NCBI GenBank assembly: GCA_008638375.1
Contig: VIRR01000563.1
Span: 1-64,000, forward strand
DNA from: Nyssa sinensis
Lineage: Eukaryota > Streptophyta > Magnoliopsida > Cornales > Nyssaceae
DNA length: 64,000 nt
Reading direction: 5' to 3'
Made by a program: the position numbers and the translations under genes. Below are positions 35,010-45,911 of the stretch, in pieces (position 1 is the stretch's first letter; each line of letters begins with the position of its first letter). The notes beneath the pieces are model-generated. The model had not been told where the DNA came from and did no database searches. It was given only the letters and a program-made list of their open reading frames with translations.

Positions 35010-35789
35010 ATTATTTGTTACAACTTAGATCTGTAACTATACAGAACATGCATTGCTTGATTATTTGACGATCAATTGTTAGCTCTATTACTTAAACTTT
35101 TAGTCTTATCTTACCTTCTCTTCTTGTTGTTATCTACATAAATGTATTCGTTTGTTTTTGGCAGGATGTAGGAAATGATGGAGGCAATTCTAAGCACAAT
35201 TAAATATTCAGTTGTAAATAATTTGTGTGTTTGAAATGGCTACAATACTTTCGCAAACTAGTATTAAAAAATATAAGTTGTAAAGTAGATGTTCCATCTA
35301 TCTCTCTTCCTCTTCAATGTTAGCCTAAAAGCCAATTTCAATACAATGCAGAGAATAAAAAGATCTTAAAAATAAATAGAGCCAAGTGACTATCATTGTA
35401 TCGATAACTTATAGCTGAATTTGAAATTGCAACTTCCCCTTTAGAAAAAAAACAAATGAAGTCACTGAGCCTTTAATATCAATTTGTTATTTGACAATAT
35501 GTTATTTGCAAAAACATATAGATAAGTTTTTTAAAATGTTTTGATCAATATGTTAAATTATTTAACAATTATATTTTTTTTATTTGACAATTTTCTTAAT
35601 TTTTAATTCATTCATGTAAGAATTTTTTGATATTTTTTAACAAAATAATTATACAAAAAAAAACCGTTTTCTCTCAAAATCTCTCTACATAACAAATCAA
35701 ATGAGGGAAAATGGTATCAATTTACTTCAATATTTTCTCCTCTCAATCATCCTATCCAAACAAGTTGTAAAAAATTAGAGGACTTTTTT

Positions 35790-35834
<45 letters not shown>

Positions 35835-36057
35835 TCAATTTAAATTTAATATGAGTTTGAGTAATGTATTACAAATATCTTTATGCATAGGTGTTATTTA
35901 AGTATAATAAAAAAAAATATAACATATAAAATTGGTAAATATAAGAATGTGAAAGAGTGCGAGTATAATATAAAAATTATTTCAAAATTTAAGATAAAAA
36001 TACAAGAGTATTTAGAAGTTATTTATTCATTGTCACTACACAGATAATTAAAATTTT
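34583..36057. other. NLR1 3' flank and AT-rich spacer
   Basis: Homology with the NLR2 flank continues to about 35125. A T-rich acceptor-like sequence (tttggcag at 35158-35165) precedes gatgtaggaaatgatgg and could mark a further untranslated exon. AT microsatellites lie at about 34979-35006 and 35796-35822. No other gene seen. Confidence 0.5.
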
Positions 36058-36441
36058 TTGCTAGGCGTACTTATTATAATGCTTTGCCCTCTTAAGGATA
36101 ATTTGGCAAGGCGTATGATTTTTTTGGTCTCTTCTTGTGATTTTTGTGGCAATCTGCAAGAATCAACTCTTCACATTCTAAAAAATTGTTGGGTAGCTAG
36201 ACAAACTTGGTGTCTTTCTCCTTTGGGACTTCAAACTGACGTGTTTTATTCTAATTCTTGTCAGGAATGATTTACTGAGATTGCTATAAGTTTGGATTCT
36301 GAAAATTTTAATATGTTTCTTACTATTGCTTAGGCTTTATGGAAGAATTGTAATGAAGCAATTTTCGAACAAGATGGTCGTTCTCCTCCTGATATTATTA
36401 TATTTGCAACTACCTTTCATGCATATTTTATGAATGCACAA
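36058..36441 (+). pseudogene. LINE (non-LTR retrotransposon) C-terminal fragment
   Basis: The frame encodes a zinc-binding domain of the reverse-transcriptase type (zf-RVT): CDFCG, then STLHILKNCW and RQTW. It is followed by AWALWKNCNEAIFEQ-like sequence, the usual link to the RNase H-like domain at the end of plant LINE ORF2. Two in-frame stops, TGA at 36268-36270 and TAG at 36331-36333, both sit where Trp (TGG) is expected in the family. No start, tail or target duplication is seen, so it is a dead 5'-truncated fragment. Confidence 0.7.
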
Positions 36442-36784
36442 CACATATGTTCCTTTCCCACTTTACTGAATGTCCAAAATACCCTTACTGAATGACTAAA
36501 TAACCCTAATAAATGATAATGTAAATTAAAAATTTGACCTTGAAGTACAAAATCCATTACAATAACTAGTCTTTAACATCCAACAATGGTTTAAATTAAG
36601 GATAAGCAACTATATTTGCAAACGAGCTTGTATAGAGCACAAATTGTCTAACTAAAATCTTATATCTTTCTCTAAAATCACACACTTTCCCTTCATTCAA
36701 GCTCTCTCTCTTCATTCAAGCTCTGTTACAGAGCTTTTATTCACATTTTTTTTTCTTTCTAAAAAAGAAGAAAAAATAAACACA
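36442..36784. other. Spacer, no gene seen
   Basis: AT-rich with a short direct repeat, cttcattcaagctct, twice around 36690-36725. No recognisable coding sequence. Confidence 0.5.
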
Positions 36785-36980
36785 ATTTTTTAGTGCCTCT
36801 TCTTCATTCTCTCTCAATTTCCAGGAACTCATTTGGACCAAAAATCCTCAGTTGCAGACACACACATATACATATAACTCATCCATGGATTGATTAAAAT
36901 TTTGTAGTGCCTCTTCTTCATTCTTTCTCAATTTGCAGGAATTTATTTAGACCAAAAACTCCTCAGTTGCAGACATCCAA

Positions 36981-37036
<56 letters not shown>

Positions 37037-37135
37037 ACTCATCTATGGATTAATTAAAAAATTTTAATGTCTCTTCTCATTCTCTCACAATTTGCCGGAA
37101 CGCATTTGGACCAAAACTCCTCAATTACAGACATC
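36785..37135 (+). repeat. Three degenerate tandem copies of a repeat of about 120-150 bp
   Basis: Units carry ttagtgcctcttcttcattctc, then ctcaatttgcaggaac, catttggaccaaaa and ctcctcagttgcagac, ending in ataactcatctatggatt. Copies start near 36790, 36905 and 37060. The middle copy holds a run of 17 C (36981-36997) followed by CA and TA microsatellites (36998-37036). Confidence 0.7.
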
Positions 37136-40100
37136 CAAACCACGCTTTACTGTCATCTCTCAATTGGCATCTCATCACAGTCAATGGTTGAAGCACACCA
37201 AAAAAAAAAAATTACATTATGGTTTACAACTGATTGAACAAGAATGGCAACCCGGTGAACACCTCCATCATCTCTTAGAAACCTTACCCAACCAAAATAG
37301 CATAATCCTCTACGAAAATCCCTACAACCATAGTCTAATCACCAAAAACACTTGTGAAATCTTGCTTAAATTAAAGGTCCCAGTGTCATCAATCCATCAA
37401 TGAATAGAGAGGGGGCTTAAAGAGAGAAACCATTGTGCGTGACTGTGTGTGCGCGTGTTTGTGTGTACACTCACTCTCTGTGTGTCTGTAATTCGTATTA
37501 AATTTCCGTGCATATATATATGATTGTGTGTTCTGTGTTCTATTTGTATGTGTATATGGTAGAGAGAGAAAGAGATTAGAGAGAGGGCCACCGATATGAG
37601 AGAGTGAGACATTGCTAGAGAAGGAAGGGAGAAGAGTTAGTTACCGACAAGGAGGTGAGACCCACTTTGGGTTTGTGGGCTGATTGTGGGGGCGACGGTG
37701 CAGGCGACGACGATGTAGGTGTTGGACGTGGTTGAAGACGACTAGGGTGATCTTGGTGGCCGCCGTTGATGGATTTATGATGTGCCGACGAAGATGATGG
37801 CCGACGGCACATGTTTCAGTGGTGATGGTCGGGCAGTGTAGCGTGGGGGAAAGGAGCGAAATCTTAGAGTTAGAGTTAGGGTTAACAAGCATTTATGTTT
37901 GGATACTTTTGAGAGTTAAGAGTTTTAAAAAAAATTTTAAGAAGTGTTTTGAAAAGTAATTTATTGAAATTTGAACCATTGTTTAGATTGATTAATTTGA
38001 AAAAAAAATAAAAAAGTAAGTTATGTTTGGTTATGTTTTTAAAATAAGATTTTTAATTTCAAATTATAAGATGTGTTTTGAAATTAATTAATTTTTTTTT
38101 AAATTTAGATTATCATATTGAAATACATTTTTATAATTTTAAAAAATTAATTACAAAATTTTTTAAAATATTTTTCAAAAATTTTTATCTAAATTACTAT
38201 AAGGTAAACATCCAACATTGATCCATTGACAAGCCATTCAAATTCTTTTTTTTTTCAAAATTATTATTATATACTGGAAAGCCTTGATTATTATTATTTT
38301 TTTTTTATAGAAAACGGTCATCCAATAAAAGGCATGGCTTACATGATCTTTATTTAGGAAGATCAACTGCTTTCCTAACGAATAAGACCGTTGACGAATT
38401 TAATATCAATGTCCTATTCGCTTGGGGTGAGTATTTTTTTTTTGTTAAATATATGAAATTTATATTTTTTATTATTTTATTATAATATTTTTTAAAAATA
38501 AAAACTGTCCCCCCTTTATTTGTTTAGATTTTAAAAAATAAATTTTTAATTTTAAAACGTGGGATACGCTATTGACAATTATAATTCAGATTATCATATC
38601 TAAATACATTTTCACAATTTTTAAAAAATCAATATTTTGAAACAAATTATATCTGAATTACATTTTCACAATTTTTAATATTCTTAAAAAATGTGTTTGG
38701 TTACGTTTTTACTGTATTTTCACAATTTTTAATATTCTTAAAAAATGTGATCGGAATTTAATACATTTAATTAAATATGATATCAAAAATTTAATTTTAT
38801 TCAAATTTAATAATTAATTTAATAAAAATAACAAGATTTAACAAATTCGATTAATTAATATAACATATATTAATTATTAAATTATATAATATTTTGTAAA
38901 ATTAAAGTTATTTATCATAAGTTTGGCATATTATAAAATAATATTTTATATGTATAATATAAATTATAATATAATATTTTATAAATATAATATATATTAA
39001 TATCATTGTCAAATTAAATAAAATTTAATTTGATAATTAATTTCTTGGAATTTGAACCATTCTTTGGATTTAATTTCTTGGAATTTGAACCATTGTTTGA
39101 ATTTAAGATTAAGTTTTGGATTTTGTTTTTTTGTTGACTAAACCAACAAGTTTTTAAAATGTGAAATGAAAAAATCTGTTTTTAATTCATAACCAAACAC
39201 AGCCTTAGCTTTTTGCAATATTTAATATATTTTAATCAATAAGTAATTTAGTAATTGCAATTTTGTCTTGTTTTGGAAGACAATTGTGATAGTTTTAAAA
39301 ATTACAAGGGAAATATGAGCAATTATCAGAAATTAAAAAAGACGCAAGTGTAATTAATCTAAATAGATTTATCCCATTTTCACTCCTACCCCAGGGCCAG
39401 TTACCTATCAAAAATGAATTATCCCATTTTCTCTTTTTTTTCTTCTTTAATGCAGTTAAAGGCAAAATTCATGCTTTAGAATGCAGTTATAAAGAAAATC
39501 ATCCTCATCATGAATATTTTAATAATCTCTCGATGAAAATAAAACAAGTCGTTTAAGTGCTTTCAGCAACACAATGGACTTTATTCTGTTGTCTCCCTAT
39601 AAAGTGTAATGAACTCATACAGTCCTTGGAGGGTAATCCACTAATCTGATGAAATGGGCTTAACTGGATGCTACTGCTTTGAGCTATAAGTTTGGTTTCA
39701 AAAGATCGGATTGCTGTAAGTGTTCCATACTTGCCTTTCTTGTGATGTTTGTCAATCTGAATCAAAACGCAAATCCATAAATTTAAAAGGGTTGCTTTGG
39801 GCAAAATATGTTGTTTGTCTCAAACATTTGTGGTTCAGTTATTAATTGCAGCTCTCTCGTTTTAAGTAGATTCATGCATTTGTTATTCTATCAAAGATCC
39901 TTCCTTCCATGTGTTACATACTGTGCCCAGTATGCTACATTTACTTTGTATAACTTTTAGTGAAAACTTCAATATATATGGTCATTTCTAATCTGTTTGG
40001 TGCTGCAATTTGCAGCTTGCAATAAGGGGAGAGAGAATTTGAGTGTCAAACATATTTCTAGTTTTGGTTCCAATCAGGCTGTTGTACAGAAGGCTCAAGA

Positions 40101-41167
40101 ATCACCAAAGAAAAGGGAAAAGTTATTAGTAGCTGAAGTCTCAGCTGGTGTTTGAATACATAAAAAACATTCATGATGGGCTTTCAAAGGAGGAAGAATC
40201 AGCAAATAATCTGCTTTCATGTTCTTTTATTAAGATCTCACAATCTTATATAGTATCAGTATAATATAATCGGTACGAGAATTTATTTATTTGATCTTAA
40301 TAACAATAGCTAATGTCGTATATAGTAATTTTTTTAAAATGTCTATTTCATATATTTTTATTACATTTTTTCAGTTTTGTACAAATTTTTTTGATTTCTT
40401 TTTTCAAATGTCTTTTTATGAAATGAAAATAAGTTATTCATATTTAATTAAAAAATAAAAAAATTCTTTAAAATAAGTTAAAAAAAATTGGTTAAAATTA
40501 AAAAAATACAAAAAAATTTATGAAAGGAGTAATTTTGTTACTTTGAAAAAAAAAATTGACTAGAGGAGGTTATTTGTAGTTTGTCAAGTAAAATAAGGGA
40601 GGTCAGTGTAATTGTCAGAAATCTAAGAAAATGAAAGTATAATTTATCCTTCAATTTCATATTTTCTTTTATTCGTGGTTTAGACTTTAGAACCCCAAAA
40701 ATAGTAGCTTGATTCTACTGTAAATTTGTTTAACATTCATGTCAATGTATTGATGATCCCTTTGTATTTGTGGAGATGTCAATCCATGCTAGAGCCAAGG
40801 TTCTGGAAAACTGGTGAAGCCCAAGTTCTTTAAAAGGGTCCAGTGTTCAGTGGTTAGGGTAATTTTAATGATAAAGATCATTTTAGTCACGTTAAAGTCA
40901 AATTTTTATAATGTTGTAATATCATAAAGTTATATTTTGATATTTCTGTTCTAATAATTAAATGTTATTTTTTGACAAAACTACTATTTTTCTTCTCAAC
41001 TATCATTGTAATTTGAGCATAAAATAAGAAAAAACCATGGTCAAATCTAGATTATATATTTGAAATAATTTGAACTGTTGAGATAAATAATAGTTATTAA
41101 AATAAAATTTATAATTAAAAGAAAATTTATATGCAGCTTTTTAATGACATTTTAATATTTTATAAAC

Positions 41168-41199
<32 letters not shown>

Positions 41200-41639
41200 C
41201 AACTTAAAGCATACAAAAATTATTAATATCCTTTTGAACTATAGAAATTATGTTTTTTATGCTTACTCGTGTCATAAATTTTTTTACTTATAATACTTTT
41301 AACTATAATTAAAGTAAAATTTACAAATATAAATAAGATATATATAAATACATATATAATTATTTTAGCACTCTAATAATTAATATTATAAAATATTTGT
41401 TTAAAAATAATATTAATTATTAAGTAGTAAAATTATTAATTATCTATTATAGAATAAAGTTAATTATTTAAAAATTTATTAATTATTAGAGATTATTAAC
41501 TTATTAAATAATAAAAATGCCTTTGGTTAACTGTTTCTTGGAGCTCAAATCGCACTTTTCCGTTATATTATTGTTTGGGTTGTTTGGGTCAACCGACTGG
41601 GCCGCGTTTTCGGAATGGAGAGAAGCCCAAAATGAACGT
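37136..41639. other. Long spacer without a supported gene
   Basis: 37640-37870 is richer in G+C and open on the minus strand (65 and 83 codons), but nothing in it resembles a known family. 38030-38215 is an AT-rich MITE-like segment related in inverse to 20545-20745. At 40018 an acceptor-like tttgcag is followed by an open stretch (ACNKGRENLSVKHISSFGSN, continuing to a stop near 40155), possibly the last exon of a lost gene. 40640-40930 is a partial copy of the dispersed repeat family, and 41169-41194 is an AT microsatellite. Confidence 0.5.
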
Positions 41640-43458
41640 TTGCTTTAAGCGAGATCTGGACATTCAACTAATCTTTGCGGGGTCGAAGGATGTTTCCTCT
41701 TTTGTTTTGATACGACTTTCTTCTTTTTATTTTTTTTAATTATTTTTTTAAATCATTCTTTTAATTAGGAAAAGGTAGAATACAACTAATCTTTGCGGGG
41801 TCGAAGGAAACAGCATCGCTGTTTCGTGTTTTGTTTTGATATGACTTTCTTGTTTTTATTTTTTTTAATTATTTCTTTAAATCATTATTTTAATTGGGAA
41901 AAGGTGAAATACAACTGATCTTTGTGGGGTCGAAGGAAACAGCACCGCTGTTTCGTGTTTTGTTTTGATATGACTTTCTTGTTTTTATTTTTTTTAATTA
42001 TTTCTTTAAATCATTATTTTAATTGGGAAAAGGTGAAATACAATTGATCTTTGCAGGGTCAAAGGAAACAGCACCGTTGCTTCGTGTTTTGTTTTGATAT
42101 GACTTTCTTGTTTTTATTTTTTTTAATTATTTCTTTAAATCATTATTTTAATTGGGAAAAAGGTGAAATACAACTAATCTTTGCGGGGTGGAAGGAAACA
42201 GCACCGCTGTTTCGTGTTTTGTTTTGATATGACTTTCTTGTTTTTATTTTTTTTAATTATTTCTTTAAATCATTATTTTAATTGGGAAAAGGTGAAATAC
42301 AACTAATCTTTGCGGGGTCGAAGGAAACAGCACCGCTGTTTCGTGTGTTGTTTTGATATGACTTTCTTGTTTTTATTTTTTTTAATTATTTCTTTAAATC
42401 ATTATTTTAATTGGAAAAAGGTGAAATACAACTAATCTTTGCGGGGTTGAAAGAAACGGCACCGCTGTTTCCTGTCTTGTTTTGATATGACTTTCTTGTT
42501 TTCATTTTTTTTAATTATTTCTTTAAATCATTATTTTAATTGGGAAAAGGTGAAATACAACTAATCTTTGCGGGGTCAAAGGAAACGGAACCGCTGTTTC
42601 GTGTGTTGTTTTGATATGACTTTCTTGTTTTTATTTTTTTTAATTATTTCTTTAAATCATTATTTTAATTGGGAAAAGGTGAAATACAACTAATCTTTGC
42701 AGGGTCGAAGGAAACGGTACCGCTGTTTCCTGTCTTGTTTTGATATGACTTTCTTGTTTTTATTTTTTTTAATTATTTCTTTAAATCATTATTTTAATTG
42801 GGAAAAGGTGAAATAGAACTAATCTTTGCGGGGTCGAAGGAAACATCACCGCTGTTTCGTGTTTTGTTTTGATATGAATTTCTTGTTTTTATTTTTTTTA
42901 ATTATTTCTTTAAATCATTATTTTAATTGGGAAAAGGTGAAATACAACTAATCTTTGCGGGATCGAAGGAAACAGCACCGCTGTTTCGTGTTTTGTTTTG
43001 ATATGACTTTCTTGTTTTTATTTTTTTAATTATTTCTTTAAATCATTATTTTAATTGGGAAAAGGTGAAATACAACTAATCTTTGCGGGGTCGAAGGAAA
43101 CAGCACCGCTGTTTCCTGTCTTGTTTTGATATGACTTTCTTGTTTTTATTTTTTTTAATTATTTTTTTAAATCATTATTTTAATTGGGAAAAGGTGAAAT
43201 ACAACTAATCTTTGCGGGGTCGAAGGAAACAGCACCGCTGTTTCCTGTCTTGTTTTGATATGACTTTCTTGTTTTTATTTTTTTTAATTATTTCTTTAAA
43301 TCATTATTTTAATTGGGAAAATGTGAAATACAACTAATCTTTGCGGGGTTTCTTTAAATCATTATTTTAATTGGGAAAAGGTGAAATACAACTAATCTTT
43401 GCAGGGTCGAAGGAAACAGCGGTGCTGTTTCCTGTCTTGTTTTGATATGACTTTCTTG

Positions 43459-43489
<31 letters not shown>

Positions 43490-44165
43490 CTTTAAGTCAT
43501 TATTTTAATGGGGAAAAGGTGAAATACAACTAATCTTTGCGGGGTCGAAGGAAACAGCACCGCTGTTTCCTGTCTTGTTTTGATATGACTTTCTTGTTTT
43601 TATTTTTTTTAATTATTTCTTTAAATCATTATTTTAATTGGGAAAAGGTGAAATAGAACTAATCTTTGCAGGGTCGAAGGAAACAGCACCGCTGTTTCGT
43701 GTTTTGTTTTGATATGACTTTCTTGTTTTTATTTTTTATAATTATTTCTTTAAATCATTATTTTAATTGGGAAAAGGTGAAATACAACTAATATTTGCGG
43801 GGTGGAAGGAAACAGCGGATATGACTCTCTTGTTTTTATTTTTTTTTAATTAATTCTTTAAATCATTATTTTAATTGGGAAAAGGTGAAATACAACTAAT
43901 CTTTGCGGGGTCGAAGGAAACAGCACCGCTGTTTCGTGTTTTGTTTGGTATGACTTTCTTATTTTTATTTTTTTTAATTATTTCTTTAAATCTTTATTTT
44001 AGTTGGGAAAAGATGAAATACAACTAATTTTTGCGAGGTCGAAGGAAACAACACCGCTGTTTCCTGTCTTGTTTTGATATGACTTTCTTGTTTTTTTTTT
44101 TAATTATTTTTTTAAATCATTATTTTAATTGGGAAAAGGTGGGATACAACTATGGATAATTATTT
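41640..44165 (+). repeat. Satellite-like tandem array, 129-bp unit, about 20 copies
   Basis: Successive copies of the anchor aaatcattattttaattgg recur every 129-130 bases. Each unit has an AT-rich half with T-runs and a half containing aatctttgcggggtcgaagg followed by the perfect hairpin GAAACAGCACCGCTGTTTC (8-bp stem, 3-base loop). Units fall into two sub-types after the hairpin (cgtgttttg or cctgtcttg). Two units are internally deleted (near 43350 and 43815), and one carries the loop in reversed form (43412-43432). Single and double units related to it occur at 17262-17465, 18600-18800, 44510-44660 and 45775-45900. No coding frame. Confidence 0.9.
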
Positions 44166-44187
44166 TTTAAAATCATTATTATTTTGG

Positions 44188-45911
44188 TATATTTTAAAGT
44201 TTTTAAAAGTCTGTTTCCTTAGTTAGACTTTTTATATAATTTATTAACTATTTTATATCAATAATTTTAATTTTTTATTAAAAGTATTATTAATTAATAT
44301 TAAATTATTATACTTCTGTTCTCTAAAGTTTCATGTTTGCTCCCATCACGCAAATTTATTAAAAAAAATTTTATAATTATTTAATCTTTAAATTTATAGT
44401 TAAATATTTTTTTAAATAAATTTGCTCCTCTTGATAAAATCTAACTGTGTTAGCATTATTGAATATTTTTTCAGTTTAAGAGTGGTTGGTTATCCGTAAA
44501 ATCCAAAGAATTGGAAATTTGGGAAAAGATGGAATACAGCTAATCTTTGTGGATTCAAGGAAATGGCCCAATTATTTTCTGTTTTGTTTTATTATGACTT
44601 TTTTGCTTTTCTTTTTAAATATTTTTTTAATTATTAATTTAATTAAGAAAAGGTGGGATACAGCTATGGAGGTAATGGTCAGGCAGAATGGAGGTAATAA
44701 TAGAGTTAATGAAGGCTCATAGGGCCAATTGACTCTTCAAATTATTATTATTATTTTTTTTTAGAAATGCTTTAGACACTTACGGTATTGGACCATCGTG
44801 ATATCATTAATGCGTGAATGATACGTCTCAAATGTCTGAACATCACACACTAAATAAAATAAAAAATTATCAAAAAGAGTTATGAGACGCTGTTGTACGC
44901 TATTGCCAAAGTTTCTTTGACCGTCGAATCAATAAATTATTTGGAAAAGTGTGATAAGATGAAAAAAAAAAATTATATTTAATATGAATTTTGTTTGATA
45001 AATTTTAATTTTTAAAATTAAAAAATATAAATTTTATTAAAAATAAGTTATAAATTAAAAATTATTGAATTAAAAAATATTTTTTAAAAAATTGATCAAA
45101 TTAAAAAAAAAAACATAAAAAAGATTATTTTGTTATTTAAAAAAAAAAAAAAGAAACTTGAAGAAAGTATTCTCAAAAAAAATAAGAGAGATAAAAAATC
45201 TAAGAAAATATGAGTATAATTCAAAAATAGTAACTTGATTTTGTACTGAAAATTTGTTTAACATTCTTCTCAACGTATTGATGATCCCTTTATATTTGTG
45301 GAGATGTCAATTCATACCAGAGCCTAGGTTCTGGGAAAACTGGTGAAGCCCAAGTTCTTTCAGCAGTGTTGTAATATTAAAAAATTATTTCTTTGATATT
45401 TTTATTCTAATAATTAAATGCTAAATTTTGTTTCGGTTGTAATTTGAATATTAAAATAAGAAAAAAATTTAATCAAATTTAGATTATATATTTAAAATAA
45501 TCTGAACTGTTGAAATAAATAATAATTATTAAAATAAAAATTTTAATTAAAAAAATTTTAATTCAGACAAATTTTAAAAATATAAATAACTAATTATTAA
45601 ATTACCTTTTTAAAATTAAATTAAAAAAATATGACTACAATAATTCTAATAAATTAATCGTTGGGAGACGCTCCTGGTTGGATCCAAAGAAGATGAATGT
45701 GGCCATTTCTTTGAAGAATTCGTGCTCAGTAAACTCATGAGAGAGCAGACAAGCGTGGTTTTTCTTTGCGGGTCCCAAAGGAAATAACACTGCTGCTGCC
45801 TCTAGATATGACTTTTTGTTTTTATTTTTCTAAATCATTATTTTCATTGAAATAGCCCATCTACTTTGTGGGGTCTAAGGAAATAGCCCATCTATTTCCT
45901 GTTTTGCTTTC
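44188..45911. repeat. Rearranged copy of the 17400-20070 region
   Basis: 44188-44440 matches 19806-20070. 44500-44760 matches 17340-17540 (gggatacagctatggaggta ... tggtcaggcagaatgga). 44878-45360 matches 17674-18160, and 45370-45900 matches 18205-18800. The order differs from the left region, so duplication was followed or accompanied by rearrangement. No gene seen. Confidence 0.7.

Larger units (their letters stand above)
21575..35125 (+). repeat. Segmental duplication, copy 1 (with NLR1)
   Basis: Colinear with 45912-62000 in the same orientation, from ccacctcacaaagg/caacctcacaaaggg at the left to cttatcttacc at the right. It covers about 9 kb of non-coding DNA plus the NLR gene and its 3' flank. 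The length difference comes mainly from the 2.8-kb insertion here (22803-25589) and the 5-kb insertion in copy 2 (51437-56484). Both copies keep the reverse-oriented LARD element upstream of the NLR. Confidence 0.85.

Noticed and set aside
37092..37403. Hypothetical protein of 103 residues
   Set aside because: Starts inside the triplicated repeat, has no recognisable family and no splice or promoter context.
37641..37892. His/Pro-rich minus-strand frame of 83 residues
   Set aside because: Open only because of locally higher G+C; a second overlapping frame is also open and neither resembles a known protein.
39553..39804. Minus-strand frame of 83 residues
   Set aside because: Reads somewhat like an exon but no family, splice sites or neighbouring exons could be found.
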